This document shows, piece by piece, positions 58,443 through 64,000 of a stretch of DNA of 64,000 bases. The stretch is from positions 124,001 to 188,000 of the forward strand of contig JAJCZU010000006.1 of NCBI GenBank assembly GCA_029262235.1, in the 5' to 3' direction. Both the position numbers and the translations under genes were made by a program. The notes beneath the pieces are model-generated. The model saw only the letters and a list, made by a program, of their open reading frames with translations, had not been told where the DNA came from and ran no database searches. The stretch's first letter is position 1; each line of letters begins with the position of its first letter. This stretch comes from Candidatus Eiseniibacteriota bacterium (lineage in GTDB: Bacteria > Orphanbacterota > Orphanbacteria > Orphanbacterales > Orphanbacteraceae).

Positions 58443-60306
58443 AGTCGAGCGCGAGCGCGTCGGTCAGCGCCTGCATTGCCGGCGCGGACTGCCCGTTTCG
58501 CGCGTAGAGAAGCCCCACGTTGAAATGAAGCTTCGGGTCCATCGCATCCTGATGGAGCGCCGCGTGATACGCCGCGAGGGCCTCTTCTCCACGGCCCATC
58601 TGGGCCAGTACGGATCCCAGGTTCGTGTGCGCCTCTTTCCGGGACGGGTTGATGGCGAGCACGTTTCGATAGCACTCTTCCGCCCGCGCAAGCGAATCCA
58701 TTGACTCATAAACGATCCCGAGGTTGTAGTGCGCGTCTTCGTGCTCGGGAATCCGTGTCAGAACGGATCGGTAGATCGCGATCGCCTGGTCGGGTTCCCC
58801 GAGATTCTGCCGGGCGAGCGCGAGTCCGAACTCGGCGCGCTCCATGTTGGGGAAGATCTGAATCGCGCGCTGAAACGCGCGAGCCGCTGACGCGGAATCG
58901 CCGAGCTTTTGAAACGCGTATCCGAGGTTCGCGAGCGCCCACGGTGTCGGGAGGAACGCGATCGCGTTCGGGTCGATGCGCAGACTCTCGGAGAAGTGCT
59001 GCACGGCTTCCGGGTAGTTCCCTTTCTGATACGCATCGTAGCCGAGCATGTAGCGCGCCTCCGGCGCATACGGGCTCTTGCGGATCGTGTCTTCGAACAG
59101 CGTGCGGTCGTTCTTCCAGACCGGATTGCGCGCGACCGTCATGCCACCCAGAACCAGAGCCAGAACGCCCCCGGCGAGCACCGAAGACGGCACGCGTCCG
59201 AAACCCGGGCTTCCCGCAAGGCGTGGCACCCAGCGATCGAGCGCGGCGGCAATCACGATCACGAATCCGATCGAGGGCAGATAGAGAAGTCGCTCCGCGC
59301 GAAAGTGCAGCAGCGGAACGAGGTTCAGAAACGGCAGAAGAGCCACTCCGGTCCAGAGCAGACCGAGCACGACCGTGCGACGCTCGCCCCCGTATTTCAG
59401 GGCGGACCACACGAAGCCCGCGATCGCCGCAAGGCTGAAGAAAGCACGCGGGTCGAAGACGGACGGCGACAGAAACACGGCGTCGTTCGTGTGAAGCCCG
59501 ATCGGAAGAAGCAGAAGCCGGAGGTAGCCCCCGAGCACGCGCAGCATCGTGGGAACCAGCGTGGCAGGCGGGATCGAGACCGCGCTACCCGTGCCGATTC
59601 CCCCGAGCGCCCACTGCCGATAAAAAATATACACGGCCGTCAGCACCACAAAAGGGATCAGGCGCTTGTAAGGAACGAGCGAGATCCGTCCGCATTTCGC
59701 CCAGACGAGAAGAAACAGCAGAAGGGGGGTAAGAACGGCGCTCTCCTTCGCCCCGAGACCGAACGCAAAGAAAAGCAGACTGAGCCCAAAGAAACCGGGC
59801 CTTCGTTCCGATTCTAAGAAGAAGAAGAGAGAGGCGCAGATGCCCAGCGCCGCAAGCAATCCCGTGCGCCCCGAAATCCAGGCAACCGCCTCGGTGTGCA
59901 CGGGATGAGTCGCGAAAAGAAGCGCCGCGATCAGCGCGACCGGAAGCGACGGGAGCGCGCGCGCGAGCGCCAGGAACAGGAAAAGAGAGATGAAGGCGTG
60001 GAGCAGAACGTTCGTCAGATGATAGCCGAAGGGATTCATTCCCCAGATGGCGTGGTCGATCGTGTAGCTCGCCGCCGCGATGGGGCGGAAGTAGCCGCCG
60101 GGGGAATCGGAGCCGGTGAAATCCCAGAGCGGCTGCGTAAACGCCCGCGTCCAGTCGGAGGCCGAACCGAGAATGGCCCTCCCGTCACCGATCACCGTGT
60201 GGTCGGCCCAGACGAATCCGCCTCCGAGGCTGTTCGCATAAACGAGCAGCGCCAGGGCGATCACGGCAAACGCGCCGTTTCGAATGTTCAGAATCGAGTT
60301 CGACAA
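58381..60306 (-). CDS. TMTC-like membrane glycosyltransferase with C-terminal TPRs
   Basis: A 641-aa protein. The N-terminal 380 residues are polytopic and GT-C-like: YANSLGGGFVWADHTVIG (acidic first loop), YFRPIAAASYTIDHAIWGMNPFGYHLTNVLLH, LFATHPVHTEAVAWISGRTGLLA. These stretches match TMTC/DUF1736-type O-mannosyltransferases. The C-terminal 240 residues are TPRs (ARYMLGYDAYQKGNYPEAVQHFSESLRIDPN, AHYNLGIVYESMDSLARAEECYRNVLAINPS, KEAHTNLGSVLAQMGRGEEALAAYHAAL). TTG 60306 has GGGAG 9 bases upstream. Probably O-glycosylates exported proteins. Confidence 0.87.
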   Translation of the reverse strand: MSNSILNIRNGAFAVIALALLVYANSLGGGFVWADHTVIGDGRAILGSASDWTRAFTQPLWDFTGSDSPGGYFRPIAAASYTIDHAIWGMNPFGYHLTNVLLHAFISLFLFLALARALPSLPVALIAALLFATHPVHTEAVAWISGRTGLLAALGICASLFFFLESERRPGFFGLSLLFFAFGLGAKESAVLTPLLLFLLVWAKCGRISLVPYKRLIPFVVLTAVYIFYRQWALGGIGTGSAVSIPPATLVPTMLRVLGGYLRLLLLPIGLHTNDAVFLSPSVFDPRAFFSLAAIAGFVWSALKYGGERRTVVLGLLWTGVALLPFLNLVPLLHFRAERLLYLPSIGFVIVIAAALDRWVPRLAGSPGFGRVPSSVLAGGVLALVLGGMTVARNPVWKNDRTLFEDTIRKSPYAPEARYMLGYDAYQKGNYPEAVQHFSESLRIDPNAIAFLPTPWALANLGYAFQKLGDSASAARAFQRAIQIFPNMERAEFGLALARQNLGEPDQAIAIYRSVLTRIPEHEDAHYNLGIVYESMDSLARAEECYRNVLAINPSRKEAHTNLGSVLAQMGRGEEALAAYHAALHQDAMDPKLHFNVGLLYARNGQSAPAMQALTDALALDSTFADARELLEFLQSQADEQ

Positions 60307-60337
60307 ACTGTTACGCTCCCATCAGACCGGTCGCCGC

Positions 60338-60367
60338 ATTGTAGCCTTGCGATCAGGCGCGGAGCAA
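60338..60367 (-). promoter_or_regulatory. Promoter for the TMTC-like gene
   Basis: On the minus strand TTGCTC (60367-60362), 18-base spacer, TACAAT (60343-60338). Predicted start near 60331, 25 bases before TTG 60306. Confidence 0.45.
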
Positions 60368-60377
60368 GGAGGGAACG

Positions 60378-61664
60378 ATGATCCGGCGAATGGCCATTCT
60401 ATTGCTGCTCACGACGACGGCATGCACGACCAGTCAGATCAACATGGGTACGCCCGTAAAGACCAACACCGCCTCGTCGCCTGACGGCGCCCGCGTCATT
60501 CGCGCGAATCCCGCCAACTTCACGAAGAAGTGGAACGCGACCAGGGGCGCGCAGGCGAACGTGCGCTGGGAGCTCGCTCCCGGCGTATACAACCTGCGTC
60601 CGCAAGCCTACAGCGACCCGAGTTGCGGCAATTGCGAGAACGCGAACACGCCCGTACAGGGAACAGTGGGATTGCGGGTCAAGGGACGCAACGTCACGAT
60701 CGCGGGCACGGGCGCCCGGCCGAACGACGTCGTCTTTCAGACGCGCTCCGGGTACGGCATTCTGTTCGAGGACTGCACGGACTGCACGCTCGAGAACGTG
60801 ACCGTTACGGGGGGCGCGCGCGATCGCGACGAGAACGCGACGAACAGCGCCGTCGTGGCGCGCGGCGGCAAAGTGACGATCGAGAACTGTTCACTGATGG
60901 ATAACATCGGCGATCCGGGTACGGTCGCGGCGACCATGGTGGGGATCTGCGGCATCGTCGGGCGCGAGGGATCCGACCTCGTGATCCGTGGCAATCAGAT
61001 CGTGCGAAACTCGTGGGACGGCATCGCGCTCTATCGCGGCGCGCGTGCCGAAATCGAAGGCAACGTGATTGATGGGGTCGATATGGCACGCGGACGCCAG
61101 GCGGGCGGCGGACGCGGCGTCGGGATCGGTGTCACGTGGGACGCGGAAGCCACGATCGTACGGAACCGGGTGACGCGTTACTGGAAGGGGATCGGGCTCT
61201 TCGTCGACGCGAAGGCATCCGTTCGCGAGAACGTAGTGGAAGACATCCTGACGTGGGGCATCGCGTACTGGGACGCCGACAAGGGGAACCCGGTCGTCGA
61301 TATCCGTGACAACGTCGTCTACAACACCGGCGCCTGCGGCATCTCGCTCACCGTCGCCGAAGACCAGGCCGGCGTTCGTGCCGGGAGCTGCCGCGGAAAC
61401 CTGGTCGTGAAAACGGGACAGAACCCCGACTACGACGCATCGGACTCGTACTGCTACCAGATGCCGATTGCCGTCGAGTCGATTCCAAATGACTTCGATT
61501 TAGGCGGAAACTATTTCTACGATAACAGACGTCCGAAGCATACGCTGCTGAACGACGATTTCGACCTGATGCGCTTCAAGAACACGGCGAAGCCGCTCAT
61601 GTCGACGCTCTCGAGCGTGCCGTCGCTTCGCGGTTCGGAGTTCCTCGCGACGATCGCACGTTAG
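60378..61664 (+). CDS. Right-handed beta-helix lipoprotein
   Basis: A 428-aa protein. The signal peptide IRRMAILLLLTTTAC ends in a lipobox (TTAC). After a short linker, parallel beta-helix repeats run through most of the protein: LRVKGRNVTIAGTG, YGILFEDCTDCTLENVTVTGG, SAVVARGGKVTIENCSLMDN, DLVIRGNQIVRNSWDGIALYRGARAEIEGNVIDG, EATIVRNRVTRYWKGIGLFVDAKASVRENVVED. Such folds occur in pectate lyases, periplasmic copper proteins and surface adhesins; catalytic residues are not assigned. ATG 60378 has GGAGGGAACG before it. Convergent 4-base overlap with the next gene. Confidence 0.8.
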   Translation: MIRRMAILLLLTTTACTTSQINMGTPVKTNTASSPDGARVIRANPANFTKKWNATRGAQANVRWELAPGVYNLRPQAYSDPSCGNCENANTPVQGTVGLRVKGRNVTIAGTGARPNDVVFQTRSGYGILFEDCTDCTLENVTVTGGARDRDENATNSAVVARGGKVTIENCSLMDNIGDPGTVAATMVGICGIVGREGSDLVIRGNQIVRNSWDGIALYRGARAEIEGNVIDGVDMARGRQAGGGRGVGIGVTWDAEATIVRNRVTRYWKGIGLFVDAKASVRENVVEDILTWGIAYWDADKGNPVVDIRDNVVYNTGACGISLTVAEDQAGVRAGSCRGNLVVKTGQNPDYDASDSYCYQMPIAVESIPNDFDLGGNYFYDNRRPKHTLLNDDFDLMRFKNTAKPLMSTLSSVPSLRGSEFLATIAR

Positions 61665-62467
61665 GTCCGCAGCGCCCGGCCGGCGCAATGCCGGGCATAG
61701 CGAAAAGCCGCTTCGAAAAAGCCGTTCCGGGAGCCTGCCGCCACGGCACGTCCCCGGGCGGCTTCTTCACGTGCGGCCGAGGGCGTGTACGTCGATGCGC
61801 TGAGCGCGGGGAAGCGGGTGGCGAAACGGCCGCCCATACGCTCGTCACCGCGGGCGGGCAGCGGATCCGTACCGTAGAGAAACGGCGCGCCGCGGTCCCC
61901 GGCGGCGCGATGCACGCGGGTGACGGGCGCGAGCGCCGGCCGGAGCGCGATCTCTCCGAGAAGAATGCGTCCCTTTTCCCGGCTCGCCAGCGCTTCGTTG
62001 ATCGATCGCCCGCGTTTCGCGGTCCAGCGCCCCGGGGACCACGGAATGACGGCCACGCATCCCGCGCCCTCGATCGACGCGAGGATTTTCGAGAGGGGGG
62101 CGGGCGCAGCCGGTGCGGTCATATCGCCAAGCGCGATGACTTCGATCCGTTCGGTACTCAGAAACTGTCGTCCGGGAAAGAGCGTGGCCGTGACGCCGTC
62201 ACACGTACATGTGATCGTTCCGCCGGGCGTTCCCCGTGCGACGTCCGTCTGCAGCGCGATCCCGTCTCCGCGCAGGGAGTCGCGATTCGCGCGGAGATCC
62301 GCAAGCGGGTCCCGGGCATCGACCGCAACGAGAACGGCGGCGAGGTCGTCATCAGTCCCCGGCCCCGTTCTACGAAGCGTGTCGAGATTCGCGAGAAGAC
62401 TCTTCACGGCGACGCTCGCCCGATGGGCGGGGTGCATGTGATAATGCGTGTCGATCAGAAGCCCCAT
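61661..62467 (-). CDS. Amidohydrolase/PHP-like metal-dependent hydrolase
   Basis: A 268-aa protein. The N-terminus LLIDTHYHMHPAHR is a typical H-x-H metal site of TatD/amidohydrolase TIM barrels. Internal strands end in acidic or His residues (AAVLVAVDARDP, VIALGDMTAP, GCVAVIPWSPGRW, LLGEIALRP, FLYGTDPLPARGDE). The late TDPL aspartate matches the last metal-site Asp. Substrate unknown. ATG 62467 is divergent from the methyltransferase at 62533, with 65 bases between. Confidence 0.65.
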   Translation of the reverse strand: MGLLIDTHYHMHPAHRASVAVKSLLANLDTLRRTGPGTDDDLAAVLVAVDARDPLADLRANRDSLRGDGIALQTDVARGTPGGTITCTCDGVTATLFPGRQFLSTERIEVIALGDMTAPAAPAPLSKILASIEGAGCVAVIPWSPGRWTAKRGRSINEALASREKGRILLGEIALRPALAPVTRVHRAAGDRGAPFLYGTDPLPARGDERMGGRFATRFPALSASTYTPSAAREEAARGRAVAAGSRNGFFEAAFRYARHCAGRALRT

Positions 62468-62532
62468 GGCGGCAATGTAGCACGCCGCGCGGGGGCAGCG
62501 CAGGATGTTACGGTGCGGAGGAGGGTTCGCCG

Positions 62533-63234
62533 ATCTCTTGGTATGACCTGCATACGGCTTCGGATGCCTACGCCGGGCGTTTCACCGGCGCTGTCGGCGC
62601 GTGGATGCTCGACCGCCAGTTCGAGCTCGTGCTTGCGGCGCTTCGTGAGATCGGCGCCGCGACCGTTCTGGAAGTCGGCGGCGGACACGCCCAGCTCGCT
62701 CCCCGGCTTGCGGCCGAAGGATTCCGCGTGACGGTTGCCGCCAGCGGGGAAGAAGCCCTGGGGCGTCTCGAGGGCGCACCGGTTACGACCGTAGTGGCGC
62801 CCCTCGGCGATCTCCCGTTCGAAACCGGGGCGTTCGACGCGGTCATCTGCGTGCGTTTGCTCTGTCATACGGAGGAGTGGCGTGATCTGCTGGGCGAGCT
62901 TGCGCGGGTCGCACGATGCGGGCTCATCGTCGACTACCCTATTCGCTCGGGATGGCAGCGGGCGGCGCCGCTCCTCTTTTCCTGGAAGCGGCACATCGAG
63001 AAGTCCACGCATTCGTGGACGGCATTCACGCACGCGGAAATCGAGGAAGCGTGCGGGCATGCGGGGTTCGTGATGAAAAGCCGGGTGGGGCAGTTCGCCC
63101 TTCCCATGGTGCTTCACCGCGTGCTGAAAAATGTGAAGTGGTCTGTTCGTATGGAGAGCGCATGGCGACGCTGGAGTCATGCGCGCGGACAGGCAGGCCC
63201 CGTTATCGCTCTCGCGGTTCCGCGGAATCCGTGA
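62533..63234 (+). CDS. Class I SAM-dependent methyltransferase, probable ATC start
   Basis: The SAM motif is ATVLEVGGGHAQLAPRLAAEG; later motifs are GRLEGAPVTTVVAPLGDLPFETGAFDAVICVRLLCH and RCGLIVDYPIRSG. The segment SWYDLHTASDAYAGRFTGAVG, upstream of the first in-frame ATG (62605), looks like the normal N-terminus of this methyltransferase group. The frame has no ATG, GTG or TTG near it. A perfect GGAGGAGGG (62517-62525) lies 7 bases before ATC 62533, so I propose ATC as the start, giving 233 aa. The other reading is ATG 62605 with a shortened protein. The 3' end overlaps the convergent selenoprotein gene by 32 bases. Confidence 0.72.
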   Translation: MSWYDLHTASDAYAGRFTGAVGAWMLDRQFELVLAALREIGAATVLEVGGGHAQLAPRLAAEGFRVTVAASGEEALGRLEGAPVTTVVAPLGDLPFETGAFDAVICVRLLCHTEEWRDLLGELARVARCGLIVDYPIRSGWQRAAPLLFSWKRHIEKSTHSWTAFTHAEIEEACGHAGFVMKSRVGQFALPMVLHRVLKNVKWSVRMESAWRRWSHARGQAGPVIALAVPRNP

Positions 63235-63757
63235 AGCGCGGCTCGAGCTCTACGCCGAGTCCGTCGGCAATCCGATTCACAAACGCAAAATATGCCGTGA
63301 TCGCGCAGATGTCGTGAATGCCGCGATCGTCGAACCCGTGCTCGCGGAGCGCTTCGACATCGGCCGCGCTCATGGCGCCGGGCGTCCGCGTCAGCTTTGC
63401 CGCATAGTCGAGCATCGCCCGGTCACGGGGCGCGAGAGGGGCCGTTTCGTATTGTGAGAGCGCGGCAATCAGTCCGCCGGGATCGGCGTGCCCTTCCCGT
63501 TCGAGATGCGCACGGAGTCCCGCCCCGTGATGGACGAGTCAGTACTCACATTCGTTGATGGCGGACACGACAACGGCGATCATTTCGCGCTGAGCGCCCG
63601 TCAGCGGGCCGGGCCTTCGCATCAGCGTCACGTAAAGTTCGTAATGGTCGCGCATGGAGCGGGGATGAACACGGTGAATGGCGAGGATGTTGTCCTCGTC
63701 GGCCACGCGGTAGCGGTCGGGGACCTGATCGGGCGATTCGTACTTGATGTGCGCCAA
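63203..63757 (-). CDS. AhpD-like peroxidase-related selenoprotein (CxxU), TGA read as selenocysteine
   Basis: Read through one in-frame TGA (63541-63539), this is a 184-aa carboxymuconolactone decarboxylase/AhpD-type protein. The upstream part has MAHIKYESP, VHPRSMRDHYELYVTLM, GPLTGAQREMIAVVVSAINECEY. TGA then replaces the second redox Cys (Cys70-Glu-Tyr-Sec73). The reading continues in the same frame as LVHHGAGLRAHLEREG (His77, as in C-x2-C-x3-H), SQYETAPLAPRDRAMLDYAAKLTRTP and FDDRGIHDICAITAYFAFVNRIADGLGVELE. Similarity is continuous across the TGA with no frameshift, and a SECIS-like hairpin begins 9 bases later. The start is TTG 63757, 2 bases after the CYTH gene. Likely a thiol/selenol peroxidase or disulfide reductase. 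Alternative: a nonsense pseudogene. Confidence 0.82.
63511..63529 (-). promoter_or_regulatory. bSECIS-like hairpin for selenocysteine insertion
   Basis: On the minus strand CACGGGG (63529-63523) pairs with CTCCGTG (63517-63511), a 7-bp stem with one G-U pair, around the loop CGGGA. It begins 9 bases after the TGA; the loop GG lies 17 bases after it, inside the distance range known for bacterial SECIS elements. Confidence 0.7.
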
Positions 63758-63759
63758 GG

Positions 63760-64000
63760 TCAGACGACCCGGGCTGCCAGCAGTTCGAGATAGGAGACGC
63801 TCTCGATCGAGGCAGGTTCGATCTGGAAGAGGTCGGTCAGCCAGTAAATCTTGCCCGCCGCGTCTTCTTCCGTATTCTTTTCGTTCACGAGTGCTTCGAA
63901 TTCCAGAAACGTGCCGATCCCGTCGACTTCGTCCATATGAATGCGGACGTCTTTCCAGAGGAACAGCTCGCGGGTCTTGCGCACTTCGCCTTCAAACCCG
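63760..64000 (-). CDS. CYTH-domain protein, C-terminal part (5' truncated by window edge)
   Basis: The open frame enters from the right edge (FEGEVRKTRELFLWKDVRIHMDEVDGIGTFLEFEA...). It contains the CYTH core R-x-L-x-RIHMDEVDGIGTFLEFE with the acidic metal-binding EFE, then YWLTDLFQIEPASIESVSYLELL. CYTH proteins hydrolyse organic triphosphates (thiamine triphosphatase, class IV adenylate cyclase-like). The true start lies beyond 64000. Its stop is followed within 2 bases by the selenoprotein start, so the two are one operon. Confidence 0.8.
   Translation of the reverse strand, partial: GFEGEVRKTRELFLWKDVRIHMDEVDGIGTFLEFEALVNEKNTEEDAAGKIYWLTDLFQIEPASIESVSYLELLAARVV

Noticed and set aside
63539-63541. 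Frameshift or plain nonsense mutation instead of selenocysteine
   Set aside because: Both halves are in the same frame, the only lesion is TGA at a catalytic Cys position, and a hairpin of the right geometry follows. It is kept as the main alternative, not preferred.

Overview
The window reads as a chromosomal segment of an uncultured, high-GC, diderm bacterium of the Fibrobacteres-Chlorobi-Bacteroidetes neighbourhood (Eisenbacteria- or Krumholzibacteria-like is my best guess, not proven). The reasons are three large secreted proteins that end in the 'PNPFNP...G.Y' FlgD-like/type IX-style C-terminal module, an outer-membrane porin-like barrel, lipoproteins, a TMTC-like membrane glycosyltransferase, AddAB plus RecD2, and many GTG/TTG starts. 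No rRNA, tRNA, prophage, IS element or CRISPR array was seen.

Layout. 1-5237: end of yebC, then ruvC-ruvA-ruvB-queA and a GT-C membrane protein, tightly packed. 5238-9977: two secreted metalloproteases with FlgD-type tails, each followed by a copy of an imperfect palindromic element, plus a long pyrimidine tract. 9978-15377: tgt, yajC, fmt, rsmB, a PASTA protein and rpe, mostly with 4-base overlaps. 15378-17468: an HNH endonuclease gene and a convergent LysM protein gene. 17469-22815: a repeat-rich gap, then the ribosome/SRP block ffh-rpsP-khpA-rimM-trmD-rplS with a strong terminator, then rnhB-yraN. 22809-28551: porin-like barrel, lipoprotein and a 1260-aa LVIVD-repeat secreted protein. 28676-35207: recD2, atoE, an ArnT-like transferase, a PAP2 phosphatase and trxA.

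35317-42516 is the most unusual block. It holds a 1692-aa fusion regulator (Ser/Thr kinase, STAND-type ATPase, TPR-like helices, GAF, AAA+ NtrC-type ATPase, Fis helix-turn-helix) whose AAA+ domain lacks the GAFTGA motif. An AT-rich leader follows with two TTCGTA-N6-TACGA dyads exactly 120 bp apart. After it come a 76-aa membrane peptide with a Gly/Asp/Pro tail, a stand-alone degenerate NtrC-like AAA+ protein without a P-loop, and a 329-aa protein of unknown family.

42643-56490: uracil-DNA glycosylase, prepilin peptidase, rlmE and a PTS-IIA protein (minus strand), a membrane/spermidine-synthase-like/TPR fusion, a PIG-L deacetylase, a YhaM-type exonuclease, and addB-addA, both with four-cysteine iron-sulfur nuclease signatures. 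56562-64000: an unknown 206-aa protein, a candidate structured RNA, two methyltransferases, the TMTC-like protein, a beta-helix lipoprotein and a metal-dependent hydrolase. At the right edge an AhpD-like peroxidase-related gene has an in-frame TGA in place of the second redox cysteine (C-E-Y-TGA) with a SECIS-like hairpin 9 bases downstream. I read this as a selenoprotein that standard gene calling would split into two hypothetical fragments. A partial CYTH-domain gene runs off the end.

Promoters here repeatedly show an extended -10 (TGn then TAnnnT, several as TACACT/TACAAT), a usable rule for the rest of this genome.
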